Virus record (IMG/VR): IMGVR_UViG_3300021389_000161
Span: 1-23,141 of that record
Direction: 5' to 3' (one strand)
Length of the DNA: 23,141 nucleotides
Source of the DNA: a virus
The stretch's first letter is position 1. Each line of letters starts with the position of its first letter. Shown here in pieces: positions 1 to 6,727 of the stretch. The notes beneath the pieces were generated by a model. The model saw only the letters and a program-made list of their open reading frames with translations, did not search any database and was not told the origin of the DNA. The translations under genes were made by a program, and so were the position numbers.

Positions 1-1
1 G

Positions 2-2167
2 GCTTTAGCAACAAATACAACAGCATCAAACAATACAGCAGTTGGTTATTTTGCCTTATTATCAAACACCACAGGTACAGGAAACGTAGCTGTAGGCTCG
101 GGTGTTTTAGACGCTAATACTGACGGAGATTACAACGTAGCAGTTGGTAATGGTGCTTTAGGCTCTGAGACAAGAGGTAACTTTAGTACAGGTATAGGGC
201 ATGGTGCGCTTAATAGCCAAAACACCACTAATGATACTGATATGTACAATACAGCGGTTGGATATTTGGCAGGTACATTAGTAACCACAGGCATTCAAAA
301 TACGCTCATTGGTGGTCTTGCGGGGGATGCTCTTACTGATGCTGATTACAATGTTGCAGTTGGTTATGCAGCACTTACTACAGACACCCTTGGCAGTCGC
401 TCTGTTGCTATTGGTTATGAGGCGTTAGAGAACCAAAATTTTACCTCAGCAACAAATTCCTACAATGCGGCGATGGGTTATAACGCTGGTAAAAACGTAA
501 CCACAGCAACAGGCGTAACCTTAATTGGAGGCTTGGCGGGTGATGCGATTACTACAGGCGCTAATAATGTCGCAGTGGGTAATTATGCTTTAAGTGGTAC
601 AACTACAGGTGCTCAAAACACAGCGGTAGGTACACAAGCATTATTAAACAACACTACAGCAAATGATAATACTGCTGTGGGAATGAACGCTTTATTCGCA
701 AACACCACAGGTACTTTTAATGTTGCAGTAGGTTCAACATCACTAGATGCAAATACTACAGGTTCTAATAACAACGCTTATGGTTATGGAGCTTCAGGTG
801 CCAACACTACAGGCGCACATAATAATTCTTTTGGTACATTAGCTTTAGCTGCTTGTACAACTGGTGGCTATAACGTAGCTATGGGTAGTAATGCTTTAGC
901 TGGTACTACTACAGGTGTCCAAAATGTAGGTCTTGGACATGGTGCTTTAGCAGCAAACACTACAGCATCTAACAACACTGCTGTTGGTTTTGAGACTTTG
1001 AAGTCAAACACTACTGGCACAAATAACACGGCGCTAGGAAGTGAGGCGTTAGAACTTAACACTACAGGCATTCAAAACACCGCCGTGGGTGCTCTATCTT
1101 TAGACGCTAATACCACAGCGTCTTACAACACTGGCTTTGGTTTTGGAACTTTAAGCGCAAACACCACAGGCGCTTCTAATGTTGCGGTGGGTAATAATGC
1201 AGGAACCGCAGTAACCACAGGCATTCGTAACACCCTCATTGGTGATCTTGCAGGGGATGCACTAACAGACGCTGATTACAATGTTGCACTAGGACAACAA
1301 GCAATAACTTCAGATACTTTAGGTAGTTATACTACAGCTATTGGTTATGGTGCTTTAAACGATCAAAACTTTACAAGCGCAACAAATACTTACAACACCG
1401 CTGTTGGTGCTTTAGCAGGTGGAGCAGTAACCACAGGTGTAAACAACACATTCGTGGGTGGTCTTGCAGGTGATGCTACTGATGATGGTGATAACAATAC
1501 GGCTATGGGATGGGCCGCATTATCTTCAAATTGTGGTGATGCCAATACTGGTATTGGTTTTGGTGCGTTAAATGAGTGTACTGGTGCAGATAATACTGCT
1601 CTTGGAGCTACTGCGGGAAATAGGATAACCAGTGGTACTAACAATATGATGTTAGGACATGACTCAGGAGAAACTGGAAGCCCCGGCGGCAACATGACTT
1701 CGCAAGACAATAGGATAGTTTTAGGCGATGAAAATATTACTAATGCTTACATACAGGTAGATTGGACAGTATCCTCTGATGCGCGAGACAAAACAGACTT
1801 CACAGCCCTAGACCTTGGCTTAGACTTTGTAAAAGCTCTAGCACCTGTTACCTACAAGTGGGACAAGCGTAGCAAGTATGGCGATAAGTCTGCTGAAGAC
1901 TACGATCTTAACGCACAGACCCCAGACGGAACTCACAAAGAAGATTGGTTGGACATTGGCTTTAAAGCGCAAGAAGTTGAAGCCCTTGAAATTGCCGCAG
2001 GGTACACAAAAGAAAACAAAACTAACCTAGTCTCTAGCCACACAGATGACGGTAAGCAGATGGGTCTACAGTACAGCAAGTTTGTACCAATCCTTGTCAA
2101 AGCTATCCAAGAGCAACAAGCTCTGATTGAATCATTAACCGCCCGTATTGAGGCACTAGAATCTTAA
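2..2167 (+). CDS. Tail fibre / receptor-binding appendage with S74 chaperone, 5' partial
   Basis: The frame is open from base 2, so the gene begins before the window; ATG 242 is an internal methionine. Upstream of it the frame already encodes the same repeat type (for example NTAVGYFALLSNTTG), so translation surely starts earlier. Most of the protein is 17-residue repeats of the form G-x-x-A-L-x-x-N-T-T-G-x-x-N-x-A-V, a fibrous trimeric-adhesin-like pattern. From about nt 1772 the C-terminus matches the Peptidase_S74 intramolecular chaperone: SSDARDKTDF, APVTYKW, GFKAQEVE, QYSKFVPILVKAIQEQ and a final coiled coil. In this family the chaperone trimerises the fibre and cleaves itself off just before the Ser of S-D-x-R-x-K, here codon 1775-1777. 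Likely role: host recognition at the virion surface. The S74 assignment is strong; whether this is a fibre or a spike is inferred. Confidence 0.9.
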   Translation, partial: ALATNTTASNNTAVGYFALLSNTTGTGNVAVGSGVLDANTDGDYNVAVGNGALGSETRGNFSTGIGHGALNSQNTTNDTDMYNTAVGYLAGTLVTTGIQNTLIGGLAGDALTDADYNVAVGYAALTTDTLGSRSVAIGYEALENQNFTSATNSYNAAMGYNAGKNVTTATGVTLIGGLAGDAITTGANNVAVGNYALSGTTTGAQNTAVGTQALLNNTTANDNTAVGMNALFANTTGTFNVAVGSTSLDANTTGSNNNAYGYGASGANTTGAHNNSFGTLALAACTTGGYNVAMGSNALAGTTTGVQNVGLGHGALAANTTASNNTAVGFETLKSNTTGTNNTALGSEALELNTTGIQNTAVGALSLDANTTASYNTGFGFGTLSANTTGASNVAVGNNAGTAVTTGIRNTLIGDLAGDALTDADYNVALGQQAITSDTLGSYTTAIGYGALNDQNFTSATNTYNTAVGALAGGAVTTGVNNTFVGGLAGDATDDGDNNTAMGWAALSSNCGDANTGIGFGALNECTGADNTALGATAGNRITSGTNNMMLGHDSGETGSPGGNMTSQDNRIVLGDENITNAYIQVDWTVSSDARDKTDFTALDLGLDFVKALAPVTYKWDKRSKYGDKSAEDYDLNAQTPDGTHKEDWLDIGFKAQEVEALEIAAGYTKENKTNLVSSHTDDGKQMGLQYSKFVPILVKAIQEQQALIESLTARIEALES
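281..547 (+). repeat. Fibre supra-module, copy 1 (267 bp; copy 2 at 1211-1477)
   Basis: This 89-residue block runs from VTTGIQNTLIGGLAGDAL to LIGGLAGDA. It matches 1211-1477 at a constant 930-bp offset with no gap; by hand count 63 of 89 residues are identical. It contains two LIGGLAGDA-type motifs 216 bp apart and does not follow the 17-residue register of the shaft between the two copies. Confidence 0.85.
578..1189 (+). repeat. Twelve tandem 51-bp (17-residue) coding repeats
   Basis: Taking the Gly that opens each unit as anchor, the unit beginning GNYALSGTTTG starts at 578 and the unit beginning GNNAGTAVTTG starts at 1190. This is exactly 12 x 51 bp with no indel. The conserved core is A-L-x-x-N-T-T-G/A-x-x-N-x-A-V-G. 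The DNA of the units is diverged (TTA/TTG/CTA, ACC/ACT), so the repeat is held mainly at protein level. It forms the central shaft of the fibre. Confidence 0.9.
1211..1477 (+). repeat. Fibre supra-module, copy 2 (267 bp; copy 1 at 281-547)
   Basis: This is the second copy of the 89-residue block, from VTTGIRNTLIGDLAGDAL to FVGGLAGDA. Its two LIGGLAGDA-type motifs are again 216 bp apart. Together with copy 1 it brackets the 12-unit shaft, giving a symmetric module-shaft-module layout before the S74 domain. Confidence 0.85.
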
Positions 2168-2180
2168 AAGGAGATAAACA

Positions 2181-2426
2181 ATGGAAGACCGAACAGCAGA
2201 ACAACTAGCACAAGACTACTCAGCAATGGGTGACAGTGTAGCTCTTATCAACGCGATTATCGCAGGCGACTCTATGGCAGAAGATTCTGCCGAAGACCGT
2301 CAAGACTGTGTTGACCGCAACACTCAGCACCTTGAGCTTATGGTTGCTAAAGAAGATTGGGGTAGTGAAGACATGACCGCTGCTAATGCTGCTATCAGCT
2401 CAGGTAATGGCTACACCGCGTCTTAG
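2181..2426 (+). CDS. Small acidic protein of unknown function
   Basis: The product has 81 residues and is strongly acidic, with one basic-acidic central stretch (VDRNTQHLELMVAKEDW). There is no membrane segment or signal peptide. A strong Shine-Dalgarno sequence AAGGAG (2168-2173) lies 7 bases before the ATG. It directly follows the tail fibre by 13 bp, and the lysis-region genes follow it. I recall similar small proteins next to fibre genes in marine phages, but I know no function. Its place after the fibre would allow a fibre-assembly or accessory role; that is inference only. Confidence 0.75.
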   Translation: MEDRTAEQLAQDYSAMGDSVALINAIIAGDSMAEDSAEDRQDCVDRNTQHLELMVAKEDWGSEDMTAANAAISSGNGYTAS

Positions 2427-2433
2427 AAGGAAG
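2427..2433 (+). promoter_or_regulatory. Shine-Dalgarno deciding the start at 2442
   Basis: AAGGAAG lies immediately after the TAG of the upstream gene. It is 8 bases before ATG 2442 but only 2 bases before TTG 2436, so the ATG is the better start. Confidence 0.6.
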
Positions 2434-2441
2434 CCTTGGTA

Positions 2442-2876
2442 ATGATTGCAGAGCTTGTCGCTTTCAATGCTGCTTTTGGAGTAGTCAAGCAGCTCATTGG
2501 AAACGGCAAGGACTTGCACGATTGTTTCGGCCAGATAGGCCAGATGGTCAATGCTAAAGAAGATCTAAAGGCTAGGCAACAAAAGAACAAGAAGTCTTTA
2601 TTTAGCAGTGACATTGAAGAGTTTATGGCTCTTGAGCAAATAGCTAAGGCAGAGCAAGAGCTGCAAGATTTTATGCTATATCATGGTAGGGCTGGATTGT
2701 GGGACGACTTTATTGTGTTTCAAGCTAAGGCTCGCAAGGCGCGATTAGAGGCTAAGAATGCACACGCAAAGAAGATAAACCAGCGGATGCACTACGCAGG
2801 TCTTGCAGTTGGATGTATCTTGGTTGCTGTCGGGCTATACGCCTGCTTCACAATAATATATGCGGTTGTGAAGTAG
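2442..2876 (+). CDS. Helical protein with C-terminal membrane anchor, lysis region, unknown function
   Basis: The product has 144 residues from ATG 2442. The first two thirds are charged and helical (VNAKEDLKARQQKNKK, FMALEQIAKAEQELQDF). Near the C-terminus, from about residue 116, lies one strong membrane span (YAGLAVGCILVAVGLYACF and onward) with only a few residues after it. The topology is therefore a large helical domain tethered by a tail anchor. It sits upstream of the holin and lysozyme genes, so a role in lysis or in the cell envelope is plausible. I do not recognise a named family. A spanin is less likely, because there is no N-terminal anchor and no lipobox. TTG 2436 is possible as a start but lies too close to the ribosome-binding site. 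Confidence 0.65.
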   Translation: MIAELVAFNAAFGVVKQLIGNGKDLHDCFGQIGQMVNAKEDLKARQQKNKKSLFSSDIEEFMALEQIAKAEQELQDFMLYHGRAGLWDDFIVFQAKARKARLEAKNAHAKKINQRMHYAGLAVGCILVAVGLYACFTIIYAVVK

Positions 2877-2878
2877 GT

Positions 2879-3031
2879 ATGGACGTACTAGACGCTATTG
2901 GGGCAATATGGCCCATCGCCTTGGGATTTGTAACCTTGGTTATCGTGCTTGCCAAGATGCACGCTGATATCGAGCAGATTAAGGAGAAGATCCGAATACT
3001 GTTTGAGCTGTGGAATAATCGAAATAAATAA
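2879..3031 (+). CDS. Small single-span membrane protein, possible holin accessory
   Basis: The product has 50 residues from ATG 2879, two bases after the stop of the previous gene. The frame is open further upstream to 2813, but that part lies over the membrane span of the preceding gene and reads as an unlikely Cys/Arg-rich segment. The protein has an acidic N-terminus, one membrane span (about residues 9-26, IWPIALGFVTLVIVLAK) and a charged amphipathic C-terminal helix (DIEQIKEKIRILFELW). This layout is common for small phage lysis proteins such as pinholins, antiholins and anchors. The ribosome-binding site is weak (GTAGGT), which suggests coupling to the upstream gene. Exact function unknown. 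Confidence 0.6.
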   Translation: MDVLDAIGAIWPIALGFVTLVIVLAKMHADIEQIKEKIRILFELWNNRNK

Positions 3032-3034
3032 ACT

Positions 3035-3039
3035 AGGAG
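3035..3039 (+). promoter_or_regulatory. Shine-Dalgarno deciding the start at 3045
   Basis: AGGAG lies 5 bases before ATG 3045. The frame is open back to 2949, but that part runs over the preceding small gene and has no such site. Confidence 0.6.
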
Positions 3040-3044
3040 TAGGT

Positions 3045-3305
3045 ATGAGTGAGCAGCAAGAGCAGCAACCCGTAATTCTGACCATCGACGATCAGGAGTA
3101 TGACGTAAATGAACTTGGTAACGACACCAAAGTGCACTACGTCGAAGTGGTTAACCTGCGTAAACAGCTTGCTGATTTGCAGAATCAAATTGCGGCAGCA
3201 CAGCAGCAAAGTATTAACTTACAGGTTGCATTAGGCTTCCGTGAAAACGCTCTGCGTGAATCAATCCAAGTGGTTGAAGAACCTGAAGCAGAATTGGTGA
3301 ACTAA
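3045..3305 (+). CDS. DUF6447-like small coiled-coil protein
   Basis: The product has 86 residues. The N-terminus (VILTIDDQEYDVNELGND) followed by a Gln/Ala-rich coiled coil (LRKQLADLQNQIAAAQQQ) matches my memory of the DUF6447 pattern: a short beta segment 'xLTIDGxEYDxxxL', then one helix that probably oligomerises. There is no membrane segment. The family's function is unknown to me; its members occur in marine phages and bacteria. Its stop shares a base with the next start (TAATG), so it is probably co-translated with the lysis genes. The family call is from motif memory and not from a search. Confidence 0.65.
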   Translation: MSEQQEQQPVILTIDDQEYDVNELGNDTKVHYVEVVNLRKQLADLQNQIAAAQQQSINLQVALGFRENALRESIQVVEEPEAELVN

Positions 3306-3505
3306 TGGCCGAGACTCATGCCAGCAAAGCGTTAAAGAAGATTGAGATTCATGAGGCTGAATGCAGCCTGCGGTACGAGTCAATTAAAGAGCGGTTAGAC
3401 TCCGGGTCACAACGCTTTGATAAGTTAGAGCGAATGATCTGGGGTATCTACCCCGTCATGATTGCTTCTTTAATAGCCATCGTTGGCTTGGTAATAGCAC
3501 AATGA
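3305..3505 (+). CDS. Small coiled-coil protein with C-terminal membrane span (XhlA-like topology)
   Basis: The product has 66 residues. A charged amphipathic helix (ALKKIEIHEAECSLRYESIK, then RFDKLERMIWG) is followed by one membrane span at the extreme C-terminus (YPVMIASLIAIVGLVIAQ). This is the topology of XhlA / hemolysin-type accessory lysis proteins and of some single-span holins. The start overlaps the upstream stop (TAATG), and the stop overlaps the start of the 3TM holin (ATGA at 3502). That suggests translational coupling with the holin and a role as its partner or regulator. Family assignment rests on topology and position only. Confidence 0.6.
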   Translation: MAETHASKALKKIEIHEAECSLRYESIKERLDSGSQRFDKLERMIWGIYPVMIASLIAIVGLVIAQ

Positions 3506-3978
3506 AATTTGACGCAATTAAAGGATTAATCGGTACGTTAGCCCCTACTATTGGGAAGGCGCTCGGTGGGCCTTTAGGTGGTGCTGCGGCACAAACAATC
3601 GCCAGTGTGCTTGGCTGTAAGACTGACGAAAAATCAATCACTACCGCAATCCAAGCGGCAACCCCTGAACAGCTTGCAGACATCAAGAAAGCTGAACTCG
3701 GTTTCAAGACCAGAATGAAGGAGCTGGATGTAGATGTTTTCAAACTTGAAACAGATGATATCCAGAATGCGCGAATGGCTTTCAAAGGTGACTGGACGCC
3801 AAAATTTATTGCGGTTGCTTGCGTTCTATTCTTCGGAGGTTACATCGCGCTGGTCACGCTACAAGACCCTGTTGCTACAGACAATGGCATTGTTAATCTT
3901 GTGCTTGGTTATTTGGGTGGGATCGTCTCATCTATCATAAGTTTTTATTACGGGGCTTCTCACAAGCATGACGAATGA
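3502..3978 (+). CDS. Holin, 3TM / GTA-holin-like family
   Basis: The product has 158 residues. A Gly/Ala-rich N-terminal hydrophobic segment (residues 8-38, with GKALGGPLGGAAAQ) is followed by a charged linker (TPEQLADIKKAELGFKTRMK). The motif DDIQNARMAFKGDWTPKFIA leads into two strong membrane spans at about 102-120 and 130-151. This layout fits the 3TM holin family (PF11351-like). Holins form lesions in the inner membrane at a set time and release or activate the endolysin. The gene overlaps both neighbours by 4 bases (ATGA) and is directly upstream of the lysozyme, which supports the call. Confidence 0.82.
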   Translation: MKFDAIKGLIGTLAPTIGKALGGPLGGAAAQTIASVLGCKTDEKSITTAIQAATPEQLADIKKAELGFKTRMKELDVDVFKLETDDIQNARMAFKGDWTPKFIAVACVLFFGGYIALVTLQDPVATDNGIVNLVLGYLGGIVSSIISFYYGASHKHDE

Positions 3979-4400
3979 TGCGATTAGTTAATATGCTAAA
4001 GCGGCACGAAGGCGTTAGAGATAAGGTCTATATGTGCTCTGCTGGGTACGAGACCATTGGCGTTGGTAGGAATATCAGTGAATCTGGCCTTGGACTTTCT
4101 GATGACGAAATAGAATATTTGCTAGTTAATGATATTAGACGCTGCCGAAAAGAGCTAACCCAAGAGTATGAATGGTTCTCAAGTTTAGACAGCGTGCGTC
4201 AAGACGCCATAATCGACTTGTCATTCAATCTTGGACAGACCAAACTTAGAACATTCGTCAAAGCTCTTGGCCATATGGCTACTGGTAATTACGAGGAAGC
4301 TGGACAAGAGTTTTACCGTAGTCGCTGGGCTGAACAGGTTGGCGACCGCTCATTAGAAATTTGCCAGATGATTAGCTCTGGAGAATATCAGGTTAGATAA
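3975..4400 (+). CDS. Endolysin, T4-type lysozyme (glycoside hydrolase family 24)
   Basis: The product has 141 residues, a little shorter than T4 lysozyme. It should cleave the MurNAc-GlcNAc bond of peptidoglycan. The catalytic segment HEGVRDKVYMCSAGYETIGV aligns with T4 lysozyme as E12 = E11, C21 = D20 and T27 = T26. This fits the phage lysozyme pattern E-8aa-(D/C)-5aa-T, so Cys replaces the usual Asp. The later core DAIIDLSFNLG and the RSRWAEQVGDRS motif are also present. There is no signal peptide or membrane segment at the N-terminus, so export should depend on the holin just upstream (ATGA overlap). MM at the start leaves two choices three bases apart. Confidence 0.92.
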   Translation: MMRLVNMLKRHEGVRDKVYMCSAGYETIGVGRNISESGLGLSDDEIEYLLVNDIRRCRKELTQEYEWFSSLDSVRQDAIIDLSFNLGQTKLRTFVKALGHMATGNYEEAGQEFYRSRWAEQVGDRSLEICQMISSGEYQVR

Positions 4401-4401
4401 A

Positions 4402-6282
4402 ATGCCTTTACAAAAATTTATATTTAATCCAGGTATAAACAAGCAGGGAACTAGCTACACTGCGGAAGGAGGCTGGTTTGATGGCAATCTTGTTAGGTTT
4501 AGAAAAGGATTTGCTGAAAAGATAGGCGGTTGGGAAAAATATATATCTGTCTCTTATGAAGGAACTGGCAGAAAGCTACACGCCTGGGTTGACTTAGACG
4601 GCACAAAGCTTCTTGGACTAGGAACTCGATACAAGCTGTACATCCAGGAAGGTTCTAGTTACAACGATATCACCCCTATAAGAAAGACTTCTGCTGCAGG
4701 CGCTGCGACCTTTGCCGCTGTCAATGGTTCTTCAACCTTAACGATCACTGATTCAAACCATGGCGCAAACATAAACGACTTTGTTACTTTTTCAGATGCA
4801 GCGTCATTAGGCGGAAACATTATTGCAGACGTTTTAAACCAAGAATATCAGATTGTTTCAGTCCCAACGACAAACACCTATACCATCACGGCAAAAGACA
4901 CAGATGGCGCTACAGTCACGGCTAATGGCAGTGATACTGGTAATGGCGGATCTTCTACTGTTGCTGCGTATCAAATAACAGTTGGTCTAGATGTCTTTGT
5001 TGACGGTACAGGTTGGGGTGTTGGCGGATGGGGCTCTGGAACTTGGGGTTCAACTAGCTCTTTAACAGATGCAAACCAGCTTCGGCTGTGGTCTATGGAT
5101 AACTTTGGTGAAGATCTGTTTGCCTGCCCAAGAGCTGGAGGACTTTACTATTGGGATAAGTCTAACGGACTTAATACTAGGGCTGTGGCGTTAAACTCTT
5201 TGGCTGGCTCTAACCTTGCGCCGACAAAAGGACTTCAAGTTCTTATCTCTGACGTTGATCGACACGCTATTGTATTAGGCGCAGATCCTATTGTTTCTGG
5301 AATAAGAAACGGTGATATTGATCCGTTACTTGTAGCATTTTCTGACCAAGAAAACATTTCAGACTGGGAGCCGAGATCCGACAACACAGCAGGGTCTTTA
5401 AGATGTTCTGCTGGATCTGAGATTATTGGCGCTGTAAGAGCTAGACAAGAAACTTTGATCTGGACTGACGTTGCGCTTTATAGCCTACAGTTTATTGGAC
5501 CGCCGTTAACCTTTGGCCTTAATCTTTTAAACGAAGGCGTAAGTTTGATTGGACCAAATGCAATGGTTAACTCTCCATCTGGAATATTCTGGATGGATAA
5601 GAAAGGATTCTACAGGTATAACGGATCTGTTGAGCCCGTTCCTTGCACTGTACATTCTTACGTTTTTGATAACCTTGACGAAGGACAATCTTTTCAAGTT
5701 GTCGGTACGTTGAACAAGCAGTTTGATGAGGTTAGCTGGTTTTATTGCAGCCTTGGCGCCACTGCCGTTGATCTTTATGTGACATTTAACTATGTAGAAA
5801 ACACTTGGTCTATTGGTCAGCTATCTAGAACAGCTTGGTTGGACGAGGGTATCTTTAATCTTCCAACTGCTGCTGGTAAGTATGGCGACACGCCGTACTT
5901 ATACTCTCATGAGATTGGCTATAACGCGGATGGCGAGCCAATGGATAACGTTTTTGTTCAGAGTGCTGATTTTGACATAGGCGAAGGTGAAGACTTTCAG
6001 TTTATTAAACGTTTTATCCCTGATGTTAAGTTTCAAGGATCTGGTTCTGACCAAACGATTAACGTTCAGATCAAGACAAGAGACTATCCTGGGCAGAGCT
6101 TTACAACAGATCAGACATCGTCATTCACAAGCACTACTAACAAGATAGATATGAGAGCTAGAGCAAGACAGGCGGCTCTTCGATTTGAATCTGATGATGA
6201 TGGCACAAATACTCAAAAGATAGATGTTGGCTTTAGGATTGGGGGAACGCGATTAGATATACAACCTAATGGTCGCAGATAA
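4402..6282 (+). CDS. Tail / DNA-stabilisation protein, P22 gp10-like, with inserted beta domain
   Basis: The product has 626 residues. The N-terminus (FIFNPGINKQGTSYTAEGG, WFDGNLVRFRKGFAEKIGGW) is a signature I associate with phage stabilisation / tail hub proteins related to P22 gp10, which close the head-tail channel. Residues 100-190 look like an inserted beta-barrel of the FCCH type found in other phage tail proteins (STLTITDSNHGANINDFVTF, then YQIVSVPTTNTYTIT). A Gly/Trp stretch (GWGVGGWGSGTWG, 204-216) follows, then a long beta-rich region with a conserved-looking EIIGAVRARQETLIWT and FWMDKKGFYRYNG. The gene starts one base after the lysozyme stop. The N-terminal signature is clear; the link to gp10 is moderate. 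Confidence 0.6.
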   Translation: MPLQKFIFNPGINKQGTSYTAEGGWFDGNLVRFRKGFAEKIGGWEKYISVSYEGTGRKLHAWVDLDGTKLLGLGTRYKLYIQEGSSYNDITPIRKTSAAGAATFAAVNGSSTLTITDSNHGANINDFVTFSDAASLGGNIIADVLNQEYQIVSVPTTNTYTITAKDTDGATVTANGSDTGNGGSSTVAAYQITVGLDVFVDGTGWGVGGWGSGTWGSTSSLTDANQLRLWSMDNFGEDLFACPRAGGLYYWDKSNGLNTRAVALNSLAGSNLAPTKGLQVLISDVDRHAIVLGADPIVSGIRNGDIDPLLVAFSDQENISDWEPRSDNTAGSLRCSAGSEIIGAVRARQETLIWTDVALYSLQFIGPPLTFGLNLLNEGVSLIGPNAMVNSPSGIFWMDKKGFYRYNGSVEPVPCTVHSYVFDNLDEGQSFQVVGTLNKQFDEVSWFYCSLGATAVDLYVTFNYVENTWSIGQLSRTAWLDEGIFNLPTAAGKYGDTPYLYSHEIGYNADGEPMDNVFVQSADFDIGEGEDFQFIKRFIPDVKFQGSGSDQTINVQIKTRDYPGQSFTTDQTSSFTSTTNKIDMRARARQAALRFESDDDGTNTQKIDVGFRIGGTRLDIQPNGRR

Positions 6283-6611
6283 TGGCTAAGATACTTAATA
6301 CGGCACTGCCGTTTGCCAACTCTGAGACTGTTGGCAGGGATGTATTTAACAAGGCGATCAGGCTTATAGAGCTTAATTTAAATGCGTATGATCCAAGCGC
6401 AACGCCTCAGTTTACAAATCAAAGCATATCGGAATTACAGTTTAACGCAGGCGATGTCATTTGGAATCTAAGTATAAATGCCCTGCAAGTCTATACTGGC
6501 AATGAGTTTGTAAACATATCAACGCCATCGACCGCTGGCCTACAGGGATCTACCGGCGTTGGAGAAGTTCAGGTTATAACTAATGGTTCTATAACTGTGG
6601 GTATTGATTAA
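6282..6611 (+). CDS. Small virion-type protein, unknown function
   Basis: The product has 109 residues. A helical N-terminus (GRDVFNKAIRLIELNLNAYD) is followed by a beta-rich part (VIWNLSINALQVYTGNEFVN). A Gly-rich C-terminus ends VQVITNGSITVGID, a phrase common in small marine phage structural proteins. It is linked by TAATG overlaps to the gp10-like gene before it and to the 38-residue ORF after it. The setting suggests a tail or neck component made together with the gp10-like protein, but I cannot name it. Confidence 0.65.
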   Translation: MAKILNTALPFANSETVGRDVFNKAIRLIELNLNAYDPSATPQFTNQSISELQFNAGDVIWNLSINALQVYTGNEFVNISTPSTAGLQGSTGVGEVQVITNGSITVGID

Positions 6612-6727
6612 TGAATGATATAAAGAGAGTTGATTCTATCGTTAAAGCACCACCACCTCAGTATGTAAAACCTAGAGGTTTCTCTAGCATGTTGCCTAAC
6701 AAAAGACCAGTAACTAAGATAAACTAA
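6611..6727 (+). CDS. Tiny 38-residue ORF, basic, Pro-rich
   Basis: ATG 6611 to TAA 6725-6727 encodes 38 residues that begin MNDIKRVDSIVKAPPPQYVK and end KRPVTKIN. It fills the only gap between two genes exactly. Its ATG shares a base with the upstream stop and its stop shares a base with the downstream ATG (TAATG both times), the pattern of real coupled genes in this block. It is basic, with no membrane segment and no recognisable family. It may be a small virion or assembly peptide. Confidence 0.6.
   Translation: MNDIKRVDSIVKAPPPQYVKPRGFSSMLPNKRPVTKIN

Noticed and set aside
1-2167. Possible diversity-generating retroelement target in the fibre gene
   Set aside because: No reverse transcriptase, template repeat or adenine-biased variable region is visible in the window; the repeats are explained by internal duplication.
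2436-2441. TTG 2436 as start of the tail-anchored protein
   Set aside because: It lies only 2 bases from the ribosome-binding site; ATG 2442 has normal spacing.
2813-2878. N-terminal extension of the 50-residue membrane protein to ATG 2813
   Set aside because: This part lies over the membrane span of the preceding gene and gives an unlikely Cys/Arg-rich sequence; ATG 2879 follows the upstream stop directly.
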